A stretch of 10,772 nt of DNA from Halococcaceae archaeon (lineage in GTDB: Archaea; Halobacteriota; Halobacteria; Halobacteriales; Halalkalicoccaceae), in contig SKWB01000114.1 in the NCBI GenBank assembly GCA_007129135.1, positions 1 to 10,772 of the forward strand, given 5' to 3'. The position numbers and the translations under genes were made by a program. The notes beneath the pieces were generated by a model that did no database searches, was not told the DNA's origin, and saw only the letters and a program-made list of their open reading frames with translations. Positions 1-6,894 of the stretch are shown piece by piece (within the stretch, counting starts at the first letter, position 1; the number at the start of each line of letters is the position of its first letter).

Positions 1-1
1 C

Positions 2-460
2 ACCGTCCGGGGGGCGGTCGAGGAGGAACTGACCTACTCCTGGGAGGAGTTCGGCGACCTCCCACACGAGACGCAACGCCAGGACTTCCACTGCGTGACG
101 GGCTGGAGCAAGTTCGACTGCGAGTTCACCGGCGTTCCCTTCACCGAACTCGCCGAGCGTGCTGGCGTCCACGACGACGCCGTCCACGTCACATTCGACG
201 CGCTCGACGGCTACACGACGAACCTGCCCCTCGACGACTGTCTGCGTGAGGAGGTGCTGTTCGCCTCGGCGTTCGACGGCGAGCCCCTCCCCCGGGAACA
301 CGGCGGGCCGCTCCGGGTCGTCACCCCACACAGGTACGCGTACAAGGGTGCGAAGTGGGTCACCGGGGTGACCTTCCTCACCGAACCCGAGAGGGGGTTC
401 TGGGAGCGGCGCGGCTACTCGAACACGGCGGATCCGTGGGCGGAAGAGCGCTACAGTTAG
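2..460 (+). CDS. Sulfite oxidase-family molybdopterin-dependent oxidoreductase, 5'-truncated by window edge
   Basis: Partial gene: the frame is open from base 2 and ends at TAG 458-460, giving 152 visible residues. The fragment has the hallmarks of the small archaeal molybdopterin oxidoreductases of the sulfite oxidase/YedY (MsrP) fold. A DFHCVTGWS segment has Cys at visible residue 31 (bases 92-94), the position that ligates molybdenum in this family. Towards the C-terminus come HGGPLR, a VTPHRYAYKGAKWV segment and a GFWERRGYSN...DPWAEERYS ending, all typical of these proteins. They bind Mo-molybdopterin and carry out oxygen-atom transfer or reduction; the substrate cannot be told from sequence. 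The family is usually near 190-200 residues, so only some 40-50 N-terminal residues are probably missing. The first in-frame GTG (base 95) lies inside the Mo-ligand motif, so it is not the start. It converges with btuF; no functional link to it is evident. Confidence 0.88.
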   Translation, partial: TVRGAVEEELTYSWEEFGDLPHETQRQDFHCVTGWSKFDCEFTGVPFTELAERAGVHDDAVHVTFDALDGYTTNLPLDDCLREEVLFASAFDGEPLPREHGGPLRVVTPHRYAYKGAKWVTGVTFLTEPERGFWERRGYSNTADPWAEERYS

Positions 461-510
461 GCTCCGAACGCACCATCCACCCCGCTTCCGGAGCGTGCTA
501 TCGAGGTCGG

Positions 511-536
511 TTTTTCCGAACCCGATCGGAATCGGG
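511..536 (+). terminator. Possible terminator between convergent genes
   Basis: About 50 bp after the oxidoreductase stop there is a run of five T (511-515). It is followed by a perfect hairpin with 6-bp arms 521-526 and 531-536 and a 4-base loop; an alternative stem pairs 514-519 with 526-531. Archaeal termination is mainly driven by oligo-T, so this is a reasonable end point for the plus-strand transcript. The rest of the 174-bp gap (461-634) shows nothing else I can name. Confidence 0.3.
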
Positions 537-634
537 CCGATCCCGCCTCCGTACGCCTCTTCCCCGTCAGCCGAACCGCGCACGGTACCGCAGGCGACCG
601 TTCGCCCGGGAGTCTGAGCGGCTCGGAGTCGCCG

Positions 635-1813
635 TCACCGCCGCCGTGCGGCGATCAGGCTCGCGAGCACGAGCGCGACGAGCGCGACCACCACCCCGAA
701 GCCGGGCTGGTCCTCGGTGGCGTCGTCGGCTCCGTCCTCCACCTCGTCGTCGGCCTCGTCCGCGTCCTCGATCTCCGCGTCGTCCGTCGTCTCGAGGTCG
801 TCGCCTTCCGCGTCGTCGGTCTCCGCGGCGTCGTCGGTTTCCGCGGCGTCGTCGGCTTCCTCGGCGGCTTCGGCCGCGTCGGCGTACGCGTCGGGGTGGA
901 ACGTCTCGGCGAGGTCGGCGATCGCGTAGACGACGTACGGTCCGGGCTGGTTCATGAACTGGGCGTCGACCGAGGCGAGGTTGCCCTCCTGGCCAGCAGT
1001 GGTCTGCTCGGCGATCTCCTCGTCGATGTCGGGTTCGTCGAAGTTGTCCGGGTAGACGATCCACTCGGGGTCCTCCTCGACGACCACCTCGTCGCTGATC
1101 GGCTCGTAGAACTCGATGCCGACCTCGCTGCCGAGGTTCACCGCGCCGGCGCTCTGGATGATCTGCTCGGTGAACGAGCCCTCGCCGGCGGTGAAGCCGC
1201 CGCCCATCGAGTAGAGCACGAGCGGTTCCTCCTCGCCCTCGATCGCCGCCTCGACGATCCCGATCTCCTCGTCCATCCAGTCGATCGTCTCCTCCGCGCC
1301 GTCGCACTCGCCGGTGAGTTCCCCTGCGGTCGCCACCTTGTCGTAGACGTCGTCGAGCGACGCGGCCGGGGCGTACTGGTAGACCGTGAGCCCCGCATCG
1401 CGGAGCTGTTCGATCTGGTCCTCGTCGGCCGTCGAGGAGGCGAGCACCAGGTCGGGTTCGAGCCCGACGATCGTCTCCACGCTCGGCGTCACGTCGTCCT
1501 CGCCGGAGATGTCCTCCGGCTCGTCGGAGCCCTCCAGGTAGTCGGTGTACTGGCCGACGGGCATGCCGACGACCCTGTCCTCGACGCCGATCTCGAAGAG
1601 CACCTGCGCGTCGCTCGGCATGACCGCGACGACCCGTTCGGGCTCTTCGTCCAGTGCTATCTCCTCACCCGTGCCGTCCTCGACGGTCAGTGGGAACTCA
1701 CACGTCGGTTCGACCTGTGCCGTCGCGTCCGCCATCGGTGCCGCTGCGCCCATACCGGCGCCGGAGACGGCGACGAGGAGCGCGACGACCATCGCCAGTG
1801 TTCCTCTGTGCAT
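635..1813 (-). CDS. btuF: PGF-CTERM-anchored cobalamin ABC transporter substrate-binding protein
   Basis: A 392-residue secreted binding protein that captures a metal-chelate ligand, most likely cobalamin, and delivers it to the BtuC permease encoded divergently. Residues 1 to about 30 form a Sec-type signal peptide (hydrophobic 5-25). Residues 38-310 form a type III (BtuF/FepB-like) periplasmic-binding fold, with PERVVAVMPSDAQ, a VETIVGLEPDLVLAS segment and a GGGFTAGEGS segment. Residues 311-368 are an Asp/Glu/Ala linker with tandem repeats. Residues 369-392 have the archaeal surface anchor layout: QPGFG, one hydrophobic helix, then a terminal RRR (PGF-CTERM, processed by archaeosortase ArtA). 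The ATG at 1813 is chosen because it puts the signal peptide at the N-terminus and sits about 30 bp from a TATA-like box. An in-frame ATG at 1837 would place the start inside that promoter. FecCD-linked binding proteins may instead carry iron or haem; cobalamin is preferred because of the overall haloarchaeal btuFCD-like set. Confidence 0.8.
   Translation of the reverse strand: MHRGTLAMVVALLVAVSGAGMGAAAPMADATAQVEPTCEFPLTVEDGTGEEIALDEEPERVVAVMPSDAQVLFEIGVEDRVVGMPVGQYTDYLEGSDEPEDISGEDDVTPSVETIVGLEPDLVLASSTADEDQIEQLRDAGLTVYQYAPAASLDDVYDKVATAGELTGECDGAEETIDWMDEEIGIVEAAIEGEEEPLVLYSMGGGFTAGEGSFTEQIIQSAGAVNLGSEVGIEFYEPISDEVVVEEDPEWIVYPDNFDEPDIDEEIAEQTTAGQEGNLASVDAQFMNQPGPYVVYAIADLAETFHPDAYADAAEAAEEADDAAETDDAAETDDAEGDDLETTDDAEIEDADEADDEVEDGADDATEDQPGFGVVVALVALVLASLIAARRR
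811..864 (-). repeat. Three tandem 18-bp repeats in the btuF linker
   Basis: Three adjacent 18-bp units at 811-828, 829-846 and 847-864 begin with CGTCGTCGG on the plus strand. The first two differ by one base; the third differs from the second at two positions. On the coding strand they specify a repeated Ala/Glu/Thr/Asp/Asp unit in the acidic stalk of BtuF. The repeat is in frame and looks like replication slippage within a low-complexity linker, not a regulatory element. Confidence 0.85.
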
Positions 1814-1836
1814 ACCGCGACCGTCGGAGTAACGCA

Positions 1837-1850
1837 ATAAGTATTTATCT
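1837..1850. promoter_or_regulatory. Shared divergent promoter core (TATA-like) of btuF and btuC
   Basis: The 57 bp between the btuF and btuC start codons is the only AT-rich stretch in the locus. Its core, ATAAGTATTTATCT at 1837-1850, contains an imperfect dyad (ATAA-GTAT-TTAT, 1837-1848). The dyad centre is about 29 bp from both the ATG of btuF (1813) and the GTG of btuC (1871). That is the TATA-to-start spacing expected for leaderless haloarchaeal transcripts in both directions. Seen: the AT-rich dyad and the spacing. Inferred: use as a bidirectional TATA box, so that binding protein and permease genes are controlled together. Confidence 0.55.
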
Positions 1851-1870
1851 AAAGCAAGTTCATTTGGGTT

Positions 1871-2974
1871 GTGTACGGGGAGGTCCGCGTCCGGACGAGC
1901 CTCTGGTCGGCGGGGTTAGCGGTGCTGTTGGTGTTCGTCGCGCTCGTCAGCACGGGTCTCGGTCCCGTGACGATCGACCCACACGTCGTCGCGATGGCCG
2001 TGCTCAACGCGCTCCCCGTCCCGACGGCCGTCGGTGCCACCCGGGTCGACCTGGGTCCGCTCGCCGTCCCGTGGCCGACGCTCACCACCGAACGGGTCTT
2101 CGCGTTCGAGGTGGCCGACAGCCACCAGACGATCGTCACCGGGATCAGGTTACCGAGGATCGTCCTCGCGGCGACGGTGGGGTTCGCGCTCGCCGCCGCG
2201 GGGACGGTGATGCAGGGCTTTTTCCGCAACCCGATGGCAGACCCCTCGATCATCGGCGTCTCCTCCGGCGCGGCGGTCGGCGCGGTCGCCTTCCTCGTCG
2301 CGCCCACGGTGGTGCCGTTCGGCCTGGGGCTCCAGCTCTCGGCGTTCGTCGGCGCGACCGTCACCGCGTTCGCCGTCTACATGATCGCGACCGAGGACGG
2401 GCGCACGCCGGTCGCGACGCTCCTGCTCGCGGGGATCGCCATCCAAACGTTCCTGGGGGCGGTGATCTCCTTCCTCCAGATCAACGCCGGCGAGAGCCTA
2501 GAGCAGGTCGTCTACTGGCTGATGGGCCACCTCCACACGAGCACGTGGGCGGACGTCAGGCTCTCGCTTCCCGTGGTGCTCGTCTCGTTCGCCCTGCTCT
2601 ACGCCTACGCGGAGGACCTGAACGTGCTCCTACTGGGCGAGGAGGACGCCCGAACCCTGGGGATCGAGGTCGAGTGGACGAAGCGGATACTGCTCGCGAC
2701 GGCGAGTATCGTTACGGCCGCGGCGGTCGCGGTCTCGGGCGTGATCGGCTTCGTCGGGCTGATCGTCCCGCACATGATGCGGCTGCTCGTCGGCCCTGAC
2801 CACCGGATCCTGCTGCCGACGAGCGCGCTCGCCGGTGCGGCCTTCCTCGTCGCGACCGACACCGTCGCGCGGGTCGGGCCCGCCGAGGTCCCCGTGGGAA
2901 TCGTCACGGCGGCGCTGGGTGCGCCCTTCTTCCTCTACCTCCTGCGCACGAGGGAGGTGCACGCGGTCGGATGA
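1871..2974 (+). CDS. btuC: Cobalamin ABC transporter permease, FecCD/BtuC family
   Basis: A 367-residue polytopic membrane protein of the FecCD/BtuC family, which forms the dimeric channel for cobalamin or other metal chelates. Family marks are visible: the R-L-P-R segment (93-96) before a helix, [15 protein letters not shown] (111-125), G-V-S-S-G-A (129-134), and the cytoplasmic coupling loop [12 protein letters not shown] (293-304) that contacts the ATPase. Length is slightly above the usual 330-350, owing to an insert around 45-85 between the first helix and the RLPR segment. The GTG at 1871 is the only good start: it is preceded by the TATA-like box about 26 bp upstream, with no Shine-Dalgarno, so a leaderless mRNA is likely. 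The stop overlaps the next start (ATGA, 2971-2974), indicating translational coupling with btuD. The substrate is inferred from family and context. Confidence 0.85.
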   Translation: MYGEVRVRTSLWSAGLAVLLVFVALVSTGLGPVTIDPHVVAMAVLNALPVPTAVGATRVDLGPLAVPWPTLTTERVFAFEVADSHQTIVTGIRLPRIVLAATVGFALAAAGTVMQGFFRNPMADPSIIGVSSGAAVGAVAFLVAPTVVPFGLGLQLSAFVGATVTAFAVYMIATEDGRTPVATLLLAGIAIQTFLGAVISFLQINAGESLEQVVYWLMGHLHTSTWADVRLSLPVVLVSFALLYAYAEDLNVLLLGEEDARTLGIEVEWTKRILLATASIVTAAAVAVSGVIGFVGLIVPHMMRLLVGPDHRILLPTSALAGAAFLVATDTVARVGPAEVPVGIVTAALGAPFFLYLLRTREVHAVG

Positions 2975-4278
2975 GCGACTGGACCGCGCCCACAGAGGAC
3001 GAAAAGCGGGTGTTCAACGGGGATGGGGACTCGAACGCGACCATCGAGGTACGGGAGGTAGACGTGCGCCTCGGCGGCGTGGCGGTCCTCTCGGGGGTGT
3101 CGACGAGCGTCGAATCGGGCAGCTTCGTGGGGCTGGTCGGGCCGAACGGCGCGGGGAAGTCGACGCTCCTGCGGACGATCGCGGGCGTGCTCTCGCCGAG
3201 CGCCGGGAGCGTCCTGATCGACGGGGTGGACGTCCACGCGCTCTCCTCGCGCGAGGCGAGCAAACTCGTGGCCGTCGTCCCACAGGACACCTCGCTCTCG
3301 TTCGCCTTCGACGTCCGGGACGTCGTCGCGATGGGTCGGACCCCTTACCGGGGACGGGTCCGGACGGGTGATCCGGTCGGGCGCGAGCGCGTCGGGTGGG
3401 CGCTCTCGCGCACGGAGACCGACCACCTCGCAGAACGCTCGATCGCGGACGTGAGCGGCGGCGAGCGACAGCGGGTCGTCCTCGCCCGCGCGCTCGCCCA
3501 GGACGCACCCGTGCTGCTGCTCGACGAACCCACCTCGAGCCTCGACATCAACCACCAGCTCCGGACGCTCGAACTCGTCTCCGAGCTCGTCGGGGAGGGA
3601 AAGACCGTCGTCGCGGCGATCCACGACCTCAACCTCGCCGCCCACTACTGCGAGGAGATCGTCGTCCTCTCCGGTGGAACGGTCCTCGAGAGCGGACCGC
3701 CCGAGCACGTCCTCACGGAGGGCGTCCTCGAGCAGGCGTTCGACACGCGGGCGGTCGTTACCCGACACCCGGTGACGGGTTCGACCTACGTGACGGCGCT
3801 GCCCGACCGACCCGAGCCGACCCGCGGACACGTCCACGTGATCGGCGGGGGCGGGGTCGCCTCGCGGCTGCTCTACCTGCTGTCGGGGGCTGGCTACGAG
3901 GTGACGGTCGGTGCGCTCAACGAGGGTGACTCCGACCTCGAGACCGCCCGCTCGCTCGGGCTCGACGCGGTCGCGATCGAGCCCTTCTCGGCCGTCGACG
4001 GCGGGGCGAGACGAGCCGTCTCCCGGCTGATCGACCGCGCGGACGTGACCGTCCTCGCGGACGTCGAGGTCGGGAGCGGGAACCTCGTGAACCTCGACTG
4101 TGCCCGCGAGTCGCGTTCGCTCGTCGTGATCGAGGACCGACCGTTCGGGGAGCGCAACTACGCCGGTGTGGAGGGGAGGGAACTCTACGACTCGCTCCGC
4201 GAGCGGGCCCGCGTGGCCGGGGAGGACGAACTGCTCTCGGCGGTCGCCTCCGCGCTCGGCTCCGAGCGGGAGCTTTAA
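2971..4278 (+). CDS. btuD: Cobalamin ABC transporter ATP-binding protein with extra C-terminal domain
   Basis: A 435-residue ATPase that powers BtuC. Residues 24-270 form a complete ABC domain: Walker [10 protein letters not shown] (57-65), Q-loop Gln105 in VVPQDTS, signature VSGGE (161-165), Walker B VLLLDEP (181-187), D-loop SSLD (189-192) and switch His218. The spacing and the [10 protein letters not shown] segment match the FecE/BtuD group. Residues 286-431 are an extra domain absent from a typical FecE-like ATPase of about 255 residues. It opens with a strand and glycine-rich turn ([11 protein letters not shown]) of Rossmann type and continues with an alternating alpha/beta pattern ([18 protein letters not shown]). 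Similar extensions occur in haloarchaeal BtuD-type proteins; their role is unknown to me. The ATG overlaps the btuC stop by 4 bases. No active-site residue of the ABC domain is missing. Confidence 0.87.
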   Translation: MSDWTAPTEDEKRVFNGDGDSNATIEVREVDVRLGGVAVLSGVSTSVESGSFVGLVGPNGAGKSTLLRTIAGVLSPSAGSVLIDGVDVHALSSREASKLVAVVPQDTSLSFAFDVRDVVAMGRTPYRGRVRTGDPVGRERVGWALSRTETDHLAERSIADVSGGERQRVVLARALAQDAPVLLLDEPTSSLDINHQLRTLELVSELVGEGKTVVAAIHDLNLAAHYCEEIVVLSGGTVLESGPPEHVLTEGVLEQAFDTRAVVTRHPVTGSTYVTALPDRPEPTRGHVHVIGGGGVASRLLYLLSGAGYEVTVGALNEGDSDLETARSLGLDAVAIEPFSAVDGGARRAVSRLIDRADVTVLADVEVGSGNLVNLDCARESRSLVVIEDRPFGERNYAGVEGRELYDSLRERARVAGEDELLSAVASALGSEREL

Positions 4279-4279
4279 T
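4272..4279 (+). promoter_or_regulatory. TATA-like box before the 65-residue membrane protein
   Basis: GCTTTAAT lies 24-31 bp before the GTG at 4303 and overlaps the btuD stop codon (4276-4278). It is the only AT-rich run nearby. The spacing fits a leaderless haloarchaeal transcript, so the small gene may be expressed separately from btuCD as well as by readthrough. Confidence 0.4.
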
Positions 4280-4302
4280 CCGGCTCCGTCCCGAGGACGG
4301 GT

Positions 4303-4500
4303 GTGTCCTCTACCCTTCGCCAGCTACTCCCGCACTACCTCGCGATGTTCGTGATCTACCTGATCGGGGTCTTCGTCGTCGGCGCGCTCCTCGGCCAGAT
4401 GAACTTCTGGATCTCGGTGTTCGTCGCGGTCGTGATCGCGCTCGGCTACCCGCCGGCGATCCGCCGCCTCGACATGGCGCCGGAGGTCTGGGCCCGCTGA
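4303..4500 (+). CDS. Small two-helix membrane protein, function unknown
   Basis: A 65-residue protein I do not recognise by name. It has a short polar N-terminus (SSTLRQLLPHY) and a hydrophobic segment at about residues 13-31 (LAMFVIYLIGVFVVGALLG). After a short turn (QMN) comes a second hydrophobic segment at about 35-50, then a charged tail (RRLDMAPEVWAR). Two membrane helices are expected. The GTG at 4303 is chosen because the box at 4272-4279 is correctly spaced and the frame downstream is clean; the GTG at 4301 is in another frame. It lies 24 bp after btuD on the same strand and converges with the DMT transporter gene. A role linked to the B12 importer is possible but unproven; it may be one of the many haloarchaeal small membrane proteins. 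Confidence 0.72.
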   Translation: MSSTLRQLLPHYLAMFVIYLIGVFVVGALLGQMNFWISVFVAVVIALGYPPAIRRLDMAPEVWAR

Positions 4501-4577
4501 TCCACTCGCGGCGAGACGGGAGAGCCGCCGACGACCGAACCCGCGCCGTGGCGCTGTTACTGCTCGAAACGACGCGC

Positions 4578-5483
4578 TCAGAGCTGCTGGGCGCGCGCGG
4601 TCGTGACGATCCCCACGAGGACGACCACGCCGCCGACGACGGTCATCAGCTCCGGGACCTCCGTGAGCAGGAAGAACGCGAGCAGCGTCGCGCCGACCGG
4701 TTCGCCCAGCAAGGAGACGCTCACGACGCTCGAATCGAGGTGTGCGAGCGCCCAGTTCACGACCGTGTGACCGAAGACGCCCGGACCGAGCGCGAGCGCG
4801 AAGAAGAGCACCCACTCCCGTCCGGGATAGCCACCGAGCGGGTGCCCCCCGGCGAGCACGATGGCGAGCAGTGCGAGCGTACACGCCCCGTAGACGACCG
4901 TGACGTAGGGCAGGAGGGGCACGCGCTGGCGCAGCGACCGCCCGGCGAGGACGTAGCAGGCGGCCATCACCGCGCCGAGGACGGCGAGCGCGTTGCCGTA
5001 GAGCGCCGTCTCGGTGAAGGCCGTCTCCGTCAGGAGGTCGGTCACCGACATGAGCGTCGCGCCGGAGATCGCCAGCAGGATCCCCCCGACGGTCCGGGCG
5101 GTGATCCGCTCGTCGAGCAGGAGGTAGGCGCCGATCGCGACGAAGATCGGCTGCATCTGGACCAAGGTAACCGAAGCGGCGACGCTCGTCCAGCGGAGGC
5201 TCTCGAACCAGGCGGCGAAGTGGATCGCGAGCGCGACGCCCGTGACGGCCGCCACGGCCGCGTCGCGCGCCCCCAGCACCGCGAAGTCCGTGCGGTGGCG
5301 GGTGAGCGCGAACGGGGCGAGCAGCGCGAGCGTGAACAGCACTCGGTAGAACGCGACGACCGAACTCGGCGCGTCCGACCAGCGCACGAGGATGGCCGCG
5401 GTGCTGAGCGCGAGGATCGACGCCGCGAGCGCGGCCCTCGGTGAGACGCGGTCGCGCGCCCGGTCGGTCAGCACGTCGAGCAC
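4578..5483 (-). CDS. EamA/DMT-superfamily transporter (first of two)
   Basis: A 301-residue membrane protein with the ten-helix, two-EamA-repeat plan of the drug/metabolite transporter superfamily. Repeat one is at about residues 17-147, with the characteristic SAPSSVVAFYR-like segment (here SDAPSSVVAFYRVLF) and a Q-P-I-F-V-A-I-G-A-Y-L-L-L-D-E run (110-124). Repeat two is at about 160-296, with VVNWALAHLDSSVVSVSLLGEPVG and the final VVGGVVVLVGIV helix. Such proteins export or import small metabolites; no substrate can be assigned. The GTG at 5483 gives the frame; a GTG three codons later (5474) is an alternative. It is divergent from the small hypothetical gene and convergent with the 65-residue protein, so it is probably monocistronic. 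Confidence 0.85.
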   Translation of the reverse strand: MLDVLTDRARDRVSPRAALAASILALSTAAILVRWSDAPSSVVAFYRVLFTLALLAPFALTRHRTDFAVLGARDAAVAAVTGVALAIHFAAWFESLRWTSVAASVTLVQMQPIFVAIGAYLLLDERITARTVGGILLAISGATLMSVTDLLTETAFTETALYGNALAVLGAVMAACYVLAGRSLRQRVPLLPYVTVVYGACTLALLAIVLAGGHPLGGYPGREWVLFFALALGPGVFGHTVVNWALAHLDSSVVSVSLLGEPVGATLLAFFLLTEVPELMTVVGGVVVLVGIVTTARAQQL

Positions 5484-5495
5484 GACCGGTCCTTT

Positions 5496-5507
5496 CCCTC
5501 CGGAGGG
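5496..5507. promoter_or_regulatory. 12-bp perfect palindrome between divergent genes
   Basis: CCCTCCGGAGGG is a perfect inverted repeat in the 84-bp gap between the DMT transporter (-) and the small hypothetical gene (+). On the minus strand it contains GGAGG about 12 bases before the GTG at 5483, so it could be part of a Shine-Dalgarno site or a regulator-binding site. In DNA this rich in GC, chance is a real possibility. Confidence 0.25.
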
Positions 5508-5567
5508 GTAAGCCGTTCGGGATCCGGCGGTCGACGGGGCTTAGTGACGGCGGGAGAACCCTCGTCC

Positions 5568-5972
5568 GTGACCGATGCCGACCGCGTCCGCGCCCGACTG
5601 CTCTCCGAACACGCGGAGCTCCTCGAAACGACGGTAACGTGTGCCGACGCGGTGGCCGCGACCTGGGACGGGGGGTACGCGACGGATCGAACCGCGGTCG
5701 TCCCACCGCTCGCGAGACGGCTCTCCGAAGCGGGTGTCACCGCCCGCCTTCCGGCCGTCCTCTCCGACGCCGTGTCGGTACTGGGCGAGTCGCTCCCCGC
5801 ACCACCCGTTGCAGCCCCGCCGTACGTGACGGTCACGAGCGTCGGCCCGGTCCTCCGTGCGACGCTCTCCGAGTCGAGGCTCGTGCTCACGATCCGGGTC
5901 TTCTCGGTCGAGGACGGGCGGTACCGACGGGCGGAGGGGCGCGAGGAGGGGTTCCACGCCGAGTTCCGGTAG
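5568..5972 (+). CDS. Haloarchaeal hypothetical protein, function unknown
   Basis: A 134-residue soluble protein with no signal peptide or membrane helix. The first part (about 1-65) is predicted helical, with E-H-A-E-L-L-E-T-T-V-T-C-A-D-A-V-A-A then Trp-Asp. A proline-rich bridge (SLPAPPVAAPPY) leads to a beta-rich C-terminal part (YVTVTSVGPVLRATL, LVLTIRVFSV). The single Cys is in the N-terminal helix. It resembles haloarchaea-specific conserved hypotheticals, but I cannot assign a function. The GTG at 5568 is preferred over the in-frame GTG at 5544: a TATA-like CTTAG (5540-5544) lies about 25 bp before 5568 and would overlap the earlier start. The DMT gene starting at 6010 follows 37 bp later on the same strand, with its own TATA-like box. 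Confidence 0.72.
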   Translation: MTDADRVRARLLSEHAELLETTVTCADAVAATWDGGYATDRTAVVPPLARRLSEAGVTARLPAVLSDAVSVLGESLPAPPVAAPPYVTVTSVGPVLRATLSESRLVLTIRVFSVEDGRYRRAEGREEGFHAEFR

Positions 5973-5979
5973 CGATCGG

Positions 5980-5986
5980 CTTTTGC
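5980..5986 (+). promoter_or_regulatory. TATA-like box before second DMT transporter
   Basis: CTTTTGC lies 24-30 bp before the GTG at 6010, immediately after the stop of the upstream gene. It is the only T-rich run in this short gap. It may act as a weak TATA box for a leaderless transcript and could equally serve as the oligo-T terminator of the preceding gene. Confidence 0.35.
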
Positions 5987-6009
5987 TCGCCACCTGAGTC
6001 GGTCCGACC

Positions 6010-6888
6010 GTGGGCACTCGATCGGTCGCCGAACGCGAGCGCCTCGGCATCCTCCTCGTCCTGCTCTCAGCCGTCGGCTTCGGCACGCTCGGCATCTTCG
6101 GGGTCTACGCCCAGCGCGCGGGCCTCTCGATCCCGACGGTACTCGTCTACCGCTTCCTGATCGCCGCGGCCCTCGTCTGGGCGCTGCTGCTCGTCACCGG
6201 GCGCGCGCGACTGCTGCGCGGGCGGCTGCTCCTGATCGCGCTGGCGCTCGGCGGCCTCGGCTACGCGACACAGAGCGGGCTCTACTTCTTGGGGCTGGAG
6301 TTCATGACCGCGGGGCTCGTCGCGGTCGTCCTCTACACCTACCCCGCGTTCGTGGTGCTCATCGCCGTGACGGCGATCGGCGAGCGCGTCACGCGGGAGA
6401 TGGTGCTCGCACTCGCGCTCTCGCTTTCGGGTATCGCGCTCGTCTCGGGTGCGACCCCGGCGGGCGCGTCGATCGTCGGGGTGGTCGTCGTCCTCGGGGC
6501 CGCGCTCGCCTACTCCTTTTACATCACGGTCTCCAGGGCCGTCCTCCGGACCGTCGATCCGCTCGTGCTGAGCGCGCACGTCCTCCCCGCCGCGGGGGTC
6601 ACCTTCCTCGTCGTCGGGAGCGCCACGGGCGACCTCGCGGTGCCGACCGCACCGACACCCTTGCTGATCCTCCTCTCCATCGCCGTGCTCGCGACGGCGG
6701 TCCCAGTGGTGACGTTCTTCGCAGGGCTCGAACTCGTCGGCGCGAGCCGTGCGGGGATCGTGAGTACCGCCGAGCCACCGGTGACCGTCGCGCTCGGCGC
6801 GCTGTTGTTCGCCGAACCGGTCGGGGTCGTGACGGTCCTGGGCGGACTCTCGATCCTCACGGGCGTCGTGCTGCTCGAACGACGGTAG
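6010..6888 (+). CDS. EamA/DMT-superfamily transporter (second of two)
   Basis: A 292-residue protein with ten predicted helices in two EamA repeats. Repeat one is at about residues 11-146 (SAVGFGTLGIFGVYAQRAG, then a YRFLIAAALVWALLL helix and VVLYTYPAFVVLIA). Repeat two is at about 155-290 (GAALAYSFYITVSRAV, then GLELVGASRAGIVSTAEPPVTVALGA). The GIVSTAEPPVTV run is the usual re-entrant signature before the last two helices. The substrate is unknown. It differs clearly from the first DMT protein in this window, so they do not look like a recent duplication. The start is the GTG at 6010; no Shine-Dalgarno is seen. It ends only 6 bp from the end of the convergent SRPBCC gene. Confidence 0.87.
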   Translation: MGTRSVAERERLGILLVLLSAVGFGTLGIFGVYAQRAGLSIPTVLVYRFLIAAALVWALLLVTGRARLLRGRLLLIALALGGLGYATQSGLYFLGLEFMTAGLVAVVLYTYPAFVVLIAVTAIGERVTREMVLALALSLSGIALVSGATPAGASIVGVVVVLGAALAYSFYITVSRAVLRTVDPLVLSAHVLPAAGVTFLVVGSATGDLAVPTAPTPLLILLSIAVLATAVPVVTFFAGLELVGASRAGIVSTAEPPVTVALGALLFAEPVGVVTVLGGLSILTGVVLLERR

Positions 6889-6894
6889 CCGGGG

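Noticed and set aside
1814..1837. Upstream ATG at 1837 as the btuF start.
   Set aside because: It would add charged residues before the signal peptide and place the start inside the promoter core; the ATG at 1813 fits both signal peptide and TATA spacing.
567..1840. Long open frames on both strands overlapping btuF.
   Set aside because: They are Arg- or Leu/Asp-rich low-complexity shadows of the btuF frame, which alone has a signal peptide, binding fold and membrane anchor.
1814..1870. A cobalamin riboswitch controlling btuF or btuC.
   Set aside because: Only 57 bp separate the two starts, far too short for the riboswitch, and no B12-box-like sequence is visible.
5544..5567. GTG at 5544 as the start of the small hypothetical gene.
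   Set aside because: It overlaps the TATA-like box that fits the GTG at 5568; the extra eight residues show no sign of belonging to the fold. This is a preference, not proof.
4324..5706. A 460-codon open frame on the minus strand overlapping the small membrane protein and the first DMT transporter.
   Set aside because: Its product is an Arg/Pro/Gly-rich string without domains, typical of an off-frame reading in very GC-rich DNA. The DMT frame on the same strand has clear membrane helices and EamA motifs.
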